Shown here: positions 25,859-35,734 of the stretch, in pieces
How the letters are laid out: the number at the start of each line of letters is the position of its first letter
Numbering within the stretch: the first letter of the stretch is position 1
Assembly: GCF_015910535.1 (NCBI RefSeq)
Contig: NZ_JACBJG010000015.1
Span: 1 to 64,000, forward strand
From: Saccharomonospora sp. NB11
GTDB taxonomy: Bacteria > Actinomycetota > Actinomycetes > Mycobacteriales > Pseudonocardiaceae
Length of the DNA: 64,000 nt
Direction: 5' to 3'
Program-made: the position numbers and the translations under genes
The notes under the pieces: generated by a model
What the model was told of the DNA's origin: nothing
Databases searched by the model: none
What the model saw: the letters and a program-made list of their open reading frames with translations, nothing else

Positions 25859-26005
25859 GACGCCGACATGCGTGCAGGGGACGGCAAGAAGCGTGCAGGA
25901 GACCGCATGACGTGCGCACAGGACGCCGACATGCGTGCGCAGGGCGCCGACATGCGTGCGCAGGGTGCCGACACGCGTGCGCAGGGGGCGGACACGCGCG
26001 CGTGG
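25859..26005. repeat. Seven tandem 21-bp repeats
   Basis: Seven end-to-end 21-bp units fill this stretch. The better-preserved units share the core GCCGACATGCGTGCGCAG; units 2 and 3 (25880-25921) are more diverged. Because the period is a multiple of three, every frame reads as a 7-residue repeat (for example SAPCARM on the minus strand), so the open frames here are probably artefacts. The array lies between the amidohydrolase stop and the P450 promoter. Confidence 0.88.
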
Positions 26006-26025
26006 GGCGATGACACGCCCGGGAG

Positions 26026-27351
26026 TCAGGTCGGCAGGGTGTTCTTGTAGACCCGGCCGTCCTTGATGATCACGCGCAGGTTGGTGTGGGGGTCGCCGAG
26101 CAGGCTCAGGTCCCGCGTCGGGTCGCCTTCGACCAACAACACATCGGCCCACGCGCCCTCGGCGATCACGCCGAGGTGGTTGCGATGGGGAGTGTCGGTG
26201 TCTGCGCTGTCGTCGTCACTGCTGTCAGGTGCTTGGTACGGATCACGTTGGCCCGACAGCCGGAACAGCTCGGCGTTGCCGGAGGTGGCGATCTTCAGAC
26301 CCGCCAGCGAGCTGCCGCAGAGCGTGGCCATCCGGGTGAGCATCTCGCTCTGTCTGTCGCTCTTGCTCGGGTCCAACAACAGGTCGGTCCCGAACGCGAC
26401 CTTCACGCCGTGCGTCAGCGCCCACTCGAACGTCTGCCGCACCCCCGCGCACACCCGGCGGTTCTTCTCCGCCGACGCCGGGTTGGCGTAGTCGTGGTCG
26501 TCCTCGACGAACGGTTGGGTGCTCAGCCAGACGCCGTGGTCGGCCATGTGCTTGATGTCGTCCTCGGTCGCGAGCTGCCCGTGCTCGATCACCGCGACTC
26601 CGGCGTCGACCGCCCGTCGGATGCCCGCACCCGTGTAGACGTGCACGCACACGTAGGTGCCCCAGTCGCCGGCCGCCTCCACCGCGGCACGCATCTCGTC
26701 GGGGGTGAACTGGAGGACGTCCAACGGGTCGTAGGTCGACGCGACACCGCCGCCCGCCATCAACTTGATCTGCGACGCACCGCGTTTCAACTGTTCCCGG
26801 ACCGCGGCGAGCACCTGCTCGCGCCCGTTCGCGACCCGCATGGCCCCGAGTTCCTCGGCGCGGGCCTGGGTTCCGCCGAGCAGTGTGGGCCGGTCGTAGA
26901 CCATGCTGAAGTCGCCGTGTCCGGCGGTCTGCGAGATGCCGGCCTGGCTCGGATAGATCCGCGGCCCCGGCAGCACACCCGCGTCGATCAGTCGTTTCAG
27001 GTCGCTCGTGTCCCCCGCCATGTCGCGGATGGTGGTGAACCCGCGCATCAGCATCGCCTGCGCTTGGGCGGCGCCCGTGAGGTAGCTGAACCCGGTCCCT
27101 GCCGCGAGCAGCGCGGTGGAGGTCGCCCCGATCAGCATGACGTGGGCGTGGGCGTCGCTGAGACCGGGGATGAGGGTCCGGCCACCCGCGTCGATCACCA
27201 CGTCGGCGTCGGTCGACGCGGGTTCGCCCGAACCGACGTGTGCGATCGTGCGGCCCTCGATCCGCACGTGCCCGGTCCGGACCTCGTCGTGGATGCCGTC
27301 GAAGATGCGTGCGTCGCGGATGAGAATGCTCGCTCGAGGTTCGGTCGGCAT
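26026..27351 (-). CDS. Metal-dependent amidohydrolase
   Basis: A 441-aa protein of the amidohydrolase superfamily (imidazolonepropionase/prolidase-like branch). Metal-site motifs are present: DAHAHVM after GGRTLIPGLS, Lys in QIKLMAGGG, His in VCVHVYTG, EHGQL and Asp in FGTDLLL. A cytoplasmic hydrolase of cyclic amides or aminoacyl bonds; the substrate is unknown. An acidic Ser/Asp insert (SSDDDSADTD) near residue 390 is unusual. It is upstream of the P450 in the same direction but separated by a 336-bp gap with the 21-bp repeats. Confidence 0.88.
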   Translation of the reverse strand: MPTEPRASILIRDARIFDGIHDEVRTGHVRIEGRTIAHVGSGEPASTDADVVIDAGGRTLIPGLSDAHAHVMLIGATSTALLAAGTGFSYLTGAAQAQAMLMRGFTTIRDMAGDTSDLKRLIDAGVLPGPRIYPSQAGISQTAGHGDFSMVYDRPTLLGGTQARAEELGAMRVANGREQVLAAVREQLKRGASQIKLMAGGGVASTYDPLDVLQFTPDEMRAAVEAAGDWGTYVCVHVYTGAGIRRAVDAGVAVIEHGQLATEDDIKHMADHGVWLSTQPFVEDDHDYANPASAEKNRRVCAGVRQTFEWALTHGVKVAFGTDLLLDPSKSDRQSEMLTRMATLCGSSLAGLKIATSGNAELFRLSGQRDPYQAPDSSDDDSADTDTPHRNHLGVIAEGAWADVLLVEGDPTRDLSLLGDPHTNLRVIIKDGRVYKNTLPT

Positions 27352-27368
27352 GGTGTGTCCTCCGGTGC

Positions 27369-27941
27369 TCAGCTCTCGACCTGCACGTCGCGGACGCCCG
27401 GCACCGTGCGCACGAGGCTGGTCACCACGTCGCGCTCGGCGGTGTCGACGAACTCGCCGCGGACGACGGCCACCCGGTCGTGGACCTCGGCGGTCCACCG
27501 CCGCTCGCTGCCGCTGTAGGCGTCGAGAAGTTCCTGTGCGTGCGAGGCGACGACGTCGTCCGGTCGCACGAGCGGTCGCAACACGTCCCGGCGGCTCACG
27601 ATGCCGACGAGCACCCCGCCCTCCACCACGGGCAGGCTCCGGACGCGGTCGGTGAGCATGTGGCGGGCGATGTCGTCGACCTTGGTGCGCGGCGATACGA
27701 CGTCCACGGCGCGGGTCATCACCTCACCGACCGTGCGTGCGGGGGCCGCCGTGGTTCGACGCATTCCCTCCGCCGCGCGGAGGGCGTCCACCTCGGTGAG
27801 CATGCCGACGACCCGCCCGTCGCCGTCGACCACGGGAAGACCGGCGAAGTTCCCCTCGGTCAGCTTCACCACCGCGTCCAGCAACGACGCGTCGGCCGTC
27901 GTCGTGACGACCGGCCTCGACATGATCTCCGACGCTTCCAC
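27369..27941 (-). CDS. Two-CBS-domain protein with C-terminal BON-like segment
   Basis: A 190-aa protein. The first CBS domain covers about 1-60 (IMSRPVVTTT, FAGLPVVDGDGRVVGMLTE) and the second about 75-130 (VMTRAVDVVSP, VRSLPVVEGGVLVGIVSRRD). The last 50 residues (AEVHDRVAVVRGEFVD) resemble a partial BON domain. CBS pairs bind adenine nucleotides and act as energy or stress sensors. GTG start with a GAGGGGG ribosome site. Upstream of the amidohydrolase, with 17 bp between. Confidence 0.88.
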   Translation of the reverse strand: MEASEIMSRPVVTTTADASLLDAVVKLTEGNFAGLPVVDGDGRVVGMLTEVDALRAAEGMRRTTAAPARTVGEVMTRAVDVVSPRTKVDDIARHMLTDRVRSLPVVEGGVLVGIVSRRDVLRPLVRPDDVVASHAQELLDAYSGSERRWTAEVHDRVAVVRGEFVDTAERDVVTSLVRTVPGVRDVQVES

Positions 27942-28084
27942 GTGTTCACCCCCTCGCCACCCGAGACAGCGACGGAATTCCCGCCACGAGGGCGGTCGAA
28001 GCGGGGCTTAGGTCCCTCGTCGGCCCGAGCCCGGGCGACCACGGAGGGCAGGCGGTCGGGTGCCGAATGCGTAGGGTGGCGAGC

Positions 28085-29287
28085 ATGACCACTGGCGTGC
28101 GGCATTCCCCCACGGTTGCCGAGCGGCGAGCCCGTGTCGCCGTGGCCGTTCTCTTCTTCACCAACGGAGCCCTCTTCGCCAACCTCCTGCCACGGTTCCC
28201 GGAGATCAAGGCGAGCCTCGACATCGGGAACACGGCGTACGGGCTGGCCGTCGCCGCGTTTCCCGCCGGGGCCGTCGTCGCGGGGCTCGCGGCCGGGGTG
28301 CTCGTCCGCCGCTGGGGCTCGGCTCCGGTGGCGGTGGGCGGAACCCTGTTGACCGGAGCGGGGATCCTCGTGGCGAGCGTGGCGGGTTCCGTGGAGCTGT
28401 TCGCCGGGGCGTTGTTCCTGGCGGGCGCGATGGACGCGATCACCGACGTCGGCCAGAACGCGCATGCGCTGCGGGTGCAACGGCGCTACGGACGGTCGAT
28501 CATCAACTCCTTCCACGCCGTCTGGTCGGTCGGGGCGGTCACCGGTGGTGCGATGGCCGCGGGAGCGATCGCGCTCGAAGTGCCGCTCGGCCGTCATCTG
28601 GCGTTCGCCGTGGTGCTCTTCGCTGCCGTCGCCTGCGGGGCGTTGCGGTTCTGCCTGCCCGGCCGCGACACCGACTCCGGTGCCGACCACCCGAGTGTCC
28701 GCCCGACCCGAGAGCCCGGCGTGGAACGAGGACTGCGTCCGAGCGTGCTGCTCGCCGCGTTGGTCCTCATCGCCATGGCGGGGACCCTCGTGGAGGACGC
28801 GGGCAACTCGTGGGCCGCTCTCTACCTCTCCGACGCGCTGCACGCGCCGGCGACGGTGGCGGCCTCCGGTTACGTCGCGCTCGTCGGAGCCCAGTTCGTG
28901 GGAAGACTGCTCGGCGACCGGCTCGTCAACCGGTTCGGTCAACGAGCGGTGGCCCGAGCCGGAGGGGCGATCGCCGCGCTCGGCATGGGAACGGCGTTGG
29001 CGTTCCCGACCGTTCCCGGCACGGTCGCCGGGTTCGCGGCGGCCGGACTGGGCGTGGCCACGCTGGTGCCCGCGGCCATGCACGAGGCCGACGAACTGCC
29101 CGGGCTGAAACCCGGATTCGGTCTGACGCTCGTCTCGTGGCTCATGCGGGTCGGGTTCCTCGTCTCGCCGCCGCTCGTCGGTCTCGTGGCCGACGCGACG
29201 ACGCTGCGAACCGGCCTGTGTGTCGTCCCCCTCGCCGGACTGCTGGTGGTCGCGCTCGCGGGGGTGTTGCGCGGTCGCGCCCGCTGA
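28085..29287 (+). CDS. MFS transporter
   Basis: A 400-aa protein with about 12 membrane helices: VAVLFFTNGALFANLLPRFPEIK at the N-terminus, HAVWSVGAVTGG and VEDAGNSWAALYL in the middle. This pattern is typical of the fucose-permease/YbjJ-like group of MFS proteins. ATG 28085 is taken as start. It is divergent from the CBS gene across 143 bp with no clear operator. Substrate unknown. Confidence 0.86.
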   Translation: MTTGVRHSPTVAERRARVAVAVLFFTNGALFANLLPRFPEIKASLDIGNTAYGLAVAAFPAGAVVAGLAAGVLVRRWGSAPVAVGGTLLTGAGILVASVAGSVELFAGALFLAGAMDAITDVGQNAHALRVQRRYGRSIINSFHAVWSVGAVTGGAMAAGAIALEVPLGRHLAFAVVLFAAVACGALRFCLPGRDTDSGADHPSVRPTREPGVERGLRPSVLLAALVLIAMAGTLVEDAGNSWAALYLSDALHAPATVAASGYVALVGAQFVGRLLGDRLVNRFGQRAVARAGGAIAALGMGTALAFPTVPGTVAGFAAAGLGVATLVPAAMHEADELPGLKPGFGLTLVSWLMRVGFLVSPPLVGLVADATTLRTGLCVVPLAGLLVVALAGVLRGRAR

Positions 29288-29362
29288 TCGCGGACCGCGT
29301 CGCCGCGTCCGCGTGCGTCCCACCTACCCTGGCCCCCGCCCAGGTGCTCGTCGGAGAAGGGA

Positions 29363-30157
29363 ATGGGGATGACCGTGGAGTCGTGGCGCTCGCTGACCCC
29401 GGAGCAGGCCCGCCGCACGCTGCGTGACGGCTACACCGGCACGACGTCGGGGTGGTGCGACGGCTGGGCGCAGGCCAACCTGTTGGCCGTTCCGCGCGAG
29501 CAGGCGTTCGACCTGATGCTGTTCGCCCAGCGGAATCCGAAGCCGTGCCCGCTGCTGGACGTGTTCGACCCCGGTGCGCGCAGCAGCGCGCGATTCCGTG
29601 GCGACATCACCACGGACCTGCCCGCCTACCGCGTGTACGAGAGGGGTGAGCTGGTCGCCGAGACGACCGAGGTCACCGATCTGTGGCGAGACGACCTGGT
29701 CGCGTTCCTGTTCGGCTGTTCCTTCAGCTTCGAGCGGGCGTTGACGGACGCCGGGATCGAGATGCGTCACACCACGGCGGGCAGGACGGTGCCGATGTAC
29801 CGGACGTCGATCGCCTGCGAACCCGCCGGTGCGTTCTCGTCCTCGATGGTCGTGTCCTTGCGGGGCGTCCCGGCGAGTCGGGTTCCCGACGCCGTGCGCA
29901 TCTGTTCCCGGTATCCCGCCGTGCACGGCGCGCCGGTGCATGTCGGCGACCCCCGCGTGATCGGCATCGACGACCTGGACACGCCGGACTGGGGTGAGCC
30001 GCCGATCCTGCACGACGGCGACGTGCCCGTGTTCTGGGCCTGCGGGGTGACACCCCAGGCCATGGTCATGGAGTCGCGCCCCGAGTTCGCCATCGCGCAC
30101 GCGCCGGGCCGCATGGCGATCACCGACATCCGGGAAGCCGACCTGATCGTCCCGTAG
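29363..30157 (+). CDS. DUF1445 family protein (putative hydro-lyase / D-glutamate cyclase family)
   Basis: A 264-aa protein matching the DUF1445 pattern: [34 protein letters not shown], then [22 protein letters not shown] and [10 protein letters not shown] with RMAITDI near the end. The mitochondrial relative is a D-glutamate cyclase; bacterial members are mostly called putative hydro-lyases. Start ATG 29363 follows GAGAAGGG. No metabolic partner is adjacent. Confidence 0.88.
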   Translation: MGMTVESWRSLTPEQARRTLRDGYTGTTSGWCDGWAQANLLAVPREQAFDLMLFAQRNPKPCPLLDVFDPGARSSARFRGDITTDLPAYRVYERGELVAETTEVTDLWRDDLVAFLFGCSFSFERALTDAGIEMRHTTAGRTVPMYRTSIACEPAGAFSSSMVVSLRGVPASRVPDAVRICSRYPAVHGAPVHVGDPRVIGIDDLDTPDWGEPPILHDGDVPVFWACGVTPQAMVMESRPEFAIAHAPGRMAITDIREADLIVP

Positions 30158-30303
30158 CGCGAACGCCCGGCGCGGCGGGCCGGTTCGGGCTCCGTGGCCG
30201 CTGGGTCGTCGCCGGGTTTCCCACCGTGGCCGTGGTGGTAGTCGCTCGCCAGGCAAGCTGGTGTCCCGCGTGGTCGCCTTCCCGAGCGCACCAGGAGGAA
30301 GCC

Positions 30304-31662
30304 ATGGAGCCACCGCGGATTCTGGTGATCGGTGGAGGGTTCGCCGGGGTGGAGTGCGTGCGCCTGCTGGAGCGGTTGCTGGCGCCGGACGAAGCCTCGA
30401 TCACGGTGGTGGCGCCCCGCAACTACCAGCTCTACCTGCCGTTGCTGCCGCAGGTGGCGTCGGGGATGCTCACCCCGCAGTCGGTCGCGGTGTCGCTGCG
30501 CAGGGTGTTCCGCCGCACGCGCATCGCTCCCGGCCTGGCCCTCGGGGTGGACCTCGACGCGAAGGTGTGCGTGGTGCGCGGCATTTCCGGGCGCATGCGG
30601 GTCGAACCGTACGACTACCTGGTGCTCGCGCCGGGCAGTGTGACACGCACGTTCGACATCCCCGGGCTCACCGAACACGCGCGCGGGATGAAGACGCTGG
30701 CGGAGGCGGCCTATCTGCGTGACCACGTGATCGGTCAGCTCGACATCGCGGCGGCCGCGCCCAAGGACAAGAAGAAGGAGGCGCGGCTGCGGTTCGTCGT
30801 CGTGGGCGGCGGCTATTCCGGCACGGAGACGGCGGCGGCGTTGCACCGGCTGACGGCCGCGGCCGTGGATCGGTACCCGGGTCTCGACTCTCGCGCCATC
30901 AACTGGCACCTCGTGGACATCGCGCCCCGGTTGATGCCCGAGCTCGGCGAGGACCTGGGCCGGGCCGCGACGGAGATGTTGCGGCAACGAGGGATCGACG
31001 TCTCGCTCGGCGTGTCCGTGGCCGAGGTCGACTCCGACACCGTGACGCTCACCGACGGCCGGGTCCTGCCCTGCCACACCCTTGTCTGGACCGCCGGAGT
31101 GCAGCCGAGTCCGTTGATCGGCACGCTCGACGTGGACACCGTGCGGGGGCGGGTCAAGGTCAACGAAACCATGGACGTGCCAGGACGACCGGGGGTGTTC
31201 GCCATCGGCGACGCCGCCGCGGTGCCCGACGTCACCAAGGGCGACGACGCCGTCTGCCCGCCGACGGCGCAACATGCGCAGCGGCAGGGGAAGGCGGTCG
31301 CCCGCAACCTCGTCGCGGCCCTGCGGGGACATCCGATGCAGCCGTACCGGCACCGGGACATGGGGCTCGTCGTGGACCTGGGTGGCGCGGACGCCGTGGC
31401 GAACCCGCTGGGCGTGCCACTGAAGGGATGGCCCGCGCAGGCCGTCACGCGGGGATACCACATGTTGGCGCTGCACACGGGCGTCGCGCGAGCCAGGGTG
31501 ATGACGAACTGGCTGTTGAACGCCACAGCGGGCGACGACTACGTGCGTACGGGCTTCCTCGCCGACCAACCGCCGATGCTGCGGGATCTGGAGGAACTCG
31601 ACGCCTACCTCAGCGTGGAGGACATGCGTCGCTACGTCGAGACCGCCGAGGTGAGCGGTTAG
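30304..31662 (+). CDS. Type II NADH dehydrogenase-like FAD oxidoreductase
   Basis: A 452-aa two-dinucleotide-fold flavoprotein: FAD motif ILVIGGGFAGVEC, NADH motif VVVGGGYSGTETAA, and the second FAD motif VFAIGDAAAVPD. Typical of NDH-2, which passes electrons from NADH to menaquinone without pumping protons. C-terminal helices may bind the membrane. Its stop codon (TAG 31660-31662) overlaps the stop of the convergent ClC gene. Confidence 0.9.
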   Translation: MEPPRILVIGGGFAGVECVRLLERLLAPDEASITVVAPRNYQLYLPLLPQVASGMLTPQSVAVSLRRVFRRTRIAPGLALGVDLDAKVCVVRGISGRMRVEPYDYLVLAPGSVTRTFDIPGLTEHARGMKTLAEAAYLRDHVIGQLDIAAAAPKDKKKEARLRFVVVGGGYSGTETAAALHRLTAAAVDRYPGLDSRAINWHLVDIAPRLMPELGEDLGRAATEMLRQRGIDVSLGVSVAEVDSDTVTLTDGRVLPCHTLVWTAGVQPSPLIGTLDVDTVRGRVKVNETMDVPGRPGVFAIGDAAAVPDVTKGDDAVCPPTAQHAQRQGKAVARNLVAALRGHPMQPYRHRDMGLVVDLGGADAVANPLGVPLKGWPAQAVTRGYHMLALHTGVARARVMTNWLLNATAGDDYVRTGFLADQPPMLRDLEELDAYLSVEDMRRYVETAEVSG

Positions 31663-32981
31663 GGCCGCGGCGTGTCGGCGGCCGGGTCGTCCGTCGCGGG
31701 TGACAGCCACGCCCTGAGCACGTAGGCCACCACGACCGACACGATCACCAGCGGCATCGTCGCCAGACCGCTGGAGAGCAGCAGCAGCGTCGCGAGCAAC
31801 ACCGACACCAGTGGTAACCCCAGCATGGTCACGCACAGCGCGCCGATCCCCATCGCGGCGGCCGGGACGGCGTCGAGCCCGGGCAGGTGCGACAGCGCCA
31901 GACCTCCGACGGCGCCCAGGAACATCGCCGGAAACACCGGCCCGCCGCGGAACGCGCCGAGCGACACGCCGTAGGCGAGTCCCTTGCAGCCCAGCAACAA
32001 CAGCAGACTGCCGGCCGAGTACTCGGCGCCGTGGGCCAGCAACGGCCCCAGTGCCTCCTGACCGGAGAACAACACGTCACGGGTGCCCTTCGAGGTGAGC
32101 AGCGCGTAGAGGCAGGCCAGCAGTCCGACCTTCAGACCGGCCACTGCCGTGGCCACGACGACGTGATGCCGCGTCCACCGCGCCACCGGACGCGCGAGGC
32201 GACGGAGCGCGGTGCCCAGCAGCGCCGCCGCCACACCGATCACGATCGCCCACCCGAACTGGGCGAGGGTCAACTCCCGCACCGGCGGTAGGTCGGGGAC
32301 CACGAGTGAGGGCTTCGCCAGGCCGGTGACCGAGTCGAGCCCGAGGAAGATGAGCGCGCCCAGGCCGGAGGCCAGCAGGCCGGGGACGAGCAGCACCGAC
32401 GTCCGTCCCGCGGCCGTGCCCGCGGCACCGGCGACCTCCAGCAGCAGGAACGCGCCGAGCAGGGGCGAGCCGAGCAGCGTGCTGATCGCGGCGAAACTGC
32501 CCGCGGCGCCGATCAGCGCGACGGCCTGCTCGGGGGCGTCGCGTCGCAGCGCGCGGACCGCGAGTGCCGCGAGTCCTCCCCCGAGCGCGATCAACGGAGC
32601 CTCGGGGCCCAACACCGCGCCGAACGCGAGAGTGCCCAGCGCCGCGAGCGCGATACCGGGCAGGTGTCGGGCCGCGGGTGGACCGCCCGCCCGAACACCG
32701 TCCACTCCGGACTCGCCGCCGTCGCCGGGAAGGTGACGCACGACGAGCCCGACGACGAGCCCGCCGACGGTCACCATCGGCACGGGCCACCACACCGGCT
32801 CGGACCCGAGGCCGAGCGCGGACGGCAGCTCCTCGAACACCCACCGCTGCGCGTACGACGCGAGCTGCAGGAACCCGTACGCGAGGAGTGCGACGGGGAC
32901 GCCGAGCAGCCCCGACACGGCGAGTGCGGCCAGGTAACCGCGGGACCGCAGCAACTGCCCGGCGGTGCGTGGAGTGCTCAT
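31659..32981 (-). CDS. ClC-family chloride channel/antiporter
   Basis: A 440-aa membrane protein with the ClC motifs in modified form: LGPEAPLIALGGG replaces GREGP (the gating-type Glu is kept) and GAFRGGPVFPAMFLGA matches the third anion-site motif. About 10-11 helices; no cytoplasmic CBS domains. The protein should carry chloride or fluoride-like anions. It shares overlapping stop codons with the NADH dehydrogenase gene. Confidence 0.88.
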   Translation of the reverse strand: MSTPRTAGQLLRSRGYLAALAVSGLLGVPVALLAYGFLQLASYAQRWVFEELPSALGLGSEPVWWPVPMVTVGGLVVGLVVRHLPGDGGESGVDGVRAGGPPAARHLPGIALAALGTLAFGAVLGPEAPLIALGGGLAALAVRALRRDAPEQAVALIGAAGSFAAISTLLGSPLLGAFLLLEVAGAAGTAAGRTSVLLVPGLLASGLGALIFLGLDSVTGLAKPSLVVPDLPPVRELTLAQFGWAIVIGVAAALLGTALRRLARPVARWTRHHVVVATAVAGLKVGLLACLYALLTSKGTRDVLFSGQEALGPLLAHGAEYSAGSLLLLLGCKGLAYGVSLGAFRGGPVFPAMFLGAVGGLALSHLPGLDAVPAAAMGIGALCVTMLGLPLVSVLLATLLLLSSGLATMPLVIVSVVVAYVLRAWLSPATDDPAADTPRP

Positions 32982-33053
32982 GGCCGCTCCCGTCGTGGCC
33001 GTCGCGGTGTTCGCGACCGGAACGACCCGAGGCTCGCGTGAGGACGAGGCGAC

Positions 33054-33350
33054 TCAGGCGCGTTCGAGCGCTCGGCCGAAGTCCCGGAGGAAGATCACGT
33101 GACGGTTGTGGGCGAGCACGTGGCCGGTGACGAGCACGGCCACGACCGGCCAGTCCACGACCCCCGCCACCCCGAGCGTCACGACACCGGCGAGATACGC
33201 GAGTTCGTCGGTGGGCGGCAACTCCAAGGTGCCGAGGAAGGGGACGGTGACACGACGGGAACTGTGCTCGGCGGCTTTGCGCATCGCCTCGGCGTTCTCC
33301 GTGCCGGTGTGAGGGACACCGGCTGTTCGCTGCGAAGTCCCGCTGTCCAT
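33054..33350 (-). CDS. Small hypothetical membrane protein
   Basis: A 98-aa protein with a polar N-terminal ~45 residues, then a hydrophobic hairpin (LAYLAGVVTLGVAG; WPVVAVLVTGHVLA) and a basic end (RHVIFLRDFGRAL). It probably spans the membrane twice. No family is recognised. ATG 33350 is the start. It sits between the ClC gene and a divergent GNAT gene. Confidence 0.65.
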   Translation of the reverse strand: MDSGTSQRTAGVPHTGTENAEAMRKAAEHSSRRVTVPFLGTLELPPTDELAYLAGVVTLGVAGVVDWPVVAVLVTGHVLAHNRHVIFLRDFGRALERA

Positions 33351-33511
33351 GCCTTCAGTGTGCGGCGCTGTCCGCCTGCCCGCAGGTTCGCCGCGTCGCA
33401 GCGGAGGCGGCGACGGCCTGCCGGACACCCGTGACGTGCGTAGGCTCGATTCGCGAGGACCTTCGGGCTCGCCGTCTCGGCGAGCCGGGTGCGTCGAGGG
33501 GAGCGCGAGAG

Positions 33512-33817
33512 ATGGCCGTGCAGGTGACCGACGTGCCCGAACGGCGACGCTTCGAGGCCCGGCGCGACGGGACGGTCCTCGGCATCGTGGCTTACGAGCG
33601 GATGAACGACGTGCTCGTCGTGACGCACACGAAGGTCGACCCCGCGCTGGAGGGTCGGGGAGTCGGGGGGACGTTGGTCCGATCGGCCCTGGACGAGGTG
33701 CGCGGCCGAGGTGGACAGGTACTGGTGCTCTGCCCGTTCGTCCGCTCGTGGCTCGAACGGCACCCGGAGTATCAGGACCTGGAGTACCAGCCTCCCGCGA
33801 GCACGGTGACGGACTGA
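33512..33817 (+). CDS. Small GNAT-type N-acetyltransferase (YjdJ/GCN5-related)
   Basis: A 101-aa minimal GNAT fold: [29 protein letters not shown] carries the acetyl-CoA loop (split by helices) and [17 protein letters not shown] is the usual ending of this short family. The start has a GAGGGGAG ribosome site. It lies 7 bp upstream of the nhaA-like gene, so they are probably co-transcribed. Substrate unknown. Confidence 0.88.
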   Translation: MAVQVTDVPERRRFEARRDGTVLGIVAYERMNDVLVVTHTKVDPALEGRGVGGTLVRSALDEVRGRGGQVLVLCPFVRSWLERHPEYQDLEYQPPASTVTD

Positions 33818-33824
33818 CGGGACG

Positions 33825-35693
33825 ATGGTCGTCGACTTCCTTCGCAGGAATCGCGGTACCCGGCGGACGGTGCCGGGTCAGATGTCGGTGCCGGCGCGCC
33901 GCTTCCTCAGTACCGAGGCGGCCAGTGCGGCGCTGCTCCTCACGGCGACGCTCGTGGCGCTGCTGTGGGCGAACTCGCCGTGGTCCTCCTCGTACGACGC
34001 CGTCTGGCACACCGAGCTGTCCGTGTCGCTGGCGGGCTGGCACCTGTCGATGGACCTTGAACACTGGGTCGTCGACGGCCTGATGGCGTTGTTCTTCTTC
34101 TCGGTGGGGTTGGAGGTGCGTCGGGAGTTCTCCGTCGGGGAGCTCACCCACCGAGGGCGGGCCGCGATCGCGGTGGTCGCCGCGGTCGGGGGCCTCGTGG
34201 TGCCGATGGCGCTCTACCTGGTGTTGGCGCCCTCGGGCCCCGCCCAGCACGGGTGGGGTGTCGTGATCGGGACCGACACGGCGTTCCTGCTGGGTGCGCT
34301 CGCCGTGGTGGGACCACGTTTCTCGACCCAACTCCGCGTCTTCCTGCTCACGCTGACCGTGATCGACGACATCATGGCCGTCAGCGTGATCGGCATCTTC
34401 TACTCGGATTCGATCGACTTCGTCGCACTGGTCGCCGCGCTCGGGTTCGGCGGGGTGCTGTGGATGCTCGGTCGGCTGGGTGTCTGGCGTGCGAGTCCCT
34501 ACGTCGTCGCTGTGATCGGGCTCTGGTTGTGCACGGTGGGGTCGGGCCTGCACGCCGCGATCGCCGGGATGCTCGGCGGCCTGCTCGTGGGAGCCCGTAA
34601 TCCCATGCGCGAGGACGTGGAGCAGGCCGCACGCCGGTTCCGCGCGTTCCGGCAGTCGCCGCACGTGGAGGTGGGGCGCACGGCCCGCGACGGCTTGGAT
34701 CGGGCGATCTCGGTGAACGAGCGGTTGCAAGCCGCCGTCCATCCGTGGGCGAGCTATCTCGTCGTGCCGTTGTTCGCCCTGGCCAATGCGGGCATCGATC
34801 TACGGAACGGGGTGCTCGGCCAGGCGTTGACCTCCCGGATCACGTGGTCGGTGGTCATCGCGCTGGTGCTCGGCAAGTTCGTGGGAATCAGTCTGAGCAC
34901 GGTGCTGGGCGTGAGATTCGGTGTCGGCCGGCTGCCGCGCGGCGTCGGCTATGGGCACGTCTTCGGCGGCGCTGCGCTGTCGGGGATCGGGTTCACGGTG
35001 TCGCTGCTGATCGCCCGGTTGGCCTTCTCCGACCCGGTGATGCGTGACGAGGCGATCGTCGGGGTGCTGCTGGCGGCGGTGCTCGCGACGACGTTGGGGT
35101 GGACGGTGTTCCGGCTCGCGGTGCGGTTCGGTGGGCGCACCGACGCGGACCTGCCGCGGCGGCTCGATCCACCGGTGGACGCGGACCGCGACAACATCCG
35201 TGGTGACGCCGACGCGCCGCTGACCCTGGTCGAGTACGGCGATTTCGAGTGTCCGTTCTGTTCGCGGGCCACGGGCGTGACGCGAGAGCTGCGGGCGAAG
35301 TTCGGCCCGAACCTGCGGTACGTGTTCCGGCATCTGCCGTTGTCGGACGTCCACCCGCACGCCGAGTTCGCGGCCCGGGCGGCGGTGGCCGCGCAGCGGC
35401 AGGGCCGGTTCTGGGAGATGCACGACCTGCTCTTCGAGCACCAGGACGAGCTGGAGTACGAGGACGTCGTCGGCTACGCCTCGGAACTCGGACTCGACGT
35501 CGAGACGTTCCTGCGTGATCTGGAGTCGGAGGCGACGGCCGCCGTGGTGCGGGAGGACCTGGTGAGTGCGGAGGCGAGCGGGGCGGTCAGCACGCCCACC
35601 TTCTTCGTCGGGTCGCAGCGACACGTCGGTCCCCACGACACGGAGACGCTGTCGCGGGCGCTCGAAGCCTCCCGCAACCGCACGGAGGTCTGA
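33825..35693 (+). CDS. nhaA: NhaA Na+/H+ antiporter fused to a DsbA-like thioredoxin domain
   Basis: A 622-aa fusion. Residues about 20-425 are NhaA with 12 helices: [23 protein letters not shown], and the ion-binding Asp pair Asp181-Asp182 in VIDDIMAV. Residues about 445-622 form a DsbA-type domain ([15 protein letters not shown]) with redox Cys476 and Cys479 and a late cis-Pro motif (VSTPTFFVG). NhaA expels sodium in exchange for protons. The fused domain may sense or transfer thiol redox state; which side of the membrane it faces decides this and is not settled by sequence. Confidence 0.93.
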   Translation: MVVDFLRRNRGTRRTVPGQMSVPARRFLSTEAASAALLLTATLVALLWANSPWSSSYDAVWHTELSVSLAGWHLSMDLEHWVVDGLMALFFFSVGLEVRREFSVGELTHRGRAAIAVVAAVGGLVVPMALYLVLAPSGPAQHGWGVVIGTDTAFLLGALAVVGPRFSTQLRVFLLTLTVIDDIMAVSVIGIFYSDSIDFVALVAALGFGGVLWMLGRLGVWRASPYVVAVIGLWLCTVGSGLHAAIAGMLGGLLVGARNPMREDVEQAARRFRAFRQSPHVEVGRTARDGLDRAISVNERLQAAVHPWASYLVVPLFALANAGIDLRNGVLGQALTSRITWSVVIALVLGKFVGISLSTVLGVRFGVGRLPRGVGYGHVFGGAALSGIGFTVSLLIARLAFSDPVMRDEAIVGVLLAAVLATTLGWTVFRLAVRFGGRTDADLPRRLDPPVDADRDNIRGDADAPLTLVEYGDFECPFCSRATGVTRELRAKFGPNLRYVFRHLPLSDVHPHAEFAARAAVAAQRQGRFWEMHDLLFEHQDELEYEDVVGYASELGLDVETFLRDLESEATAAVVREDLVSAEASGAVSTPTFFVGSQRHVGPHDTETLSRALEASRNRTEV

Positions 35694-35734
35694 GTCCCAC
35701 GCCCCGCATACCCGATCGTGGGTCGGGTAGCCGA

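Noticed and set aside
25859-26005. CRISPR array
   Set aside because: Units are directly adjacent with no unique spacers, and no cas genes are present.
25768-26050. Open frames with 7-residue repeats over the 21-bp tandem array
   Set aside because: A 21-bp period keeps all frames open, no ribosome site or domain is present, and both strands give equally repetitive products.
32982-33053. Regulatory RNA or riboswitch upstream of the ClC channel gene (fluoride-type)
   Set aside because: The 72-bp gap shows no fluoride-riboswitch-like pseudoknot elements that I can recognise.
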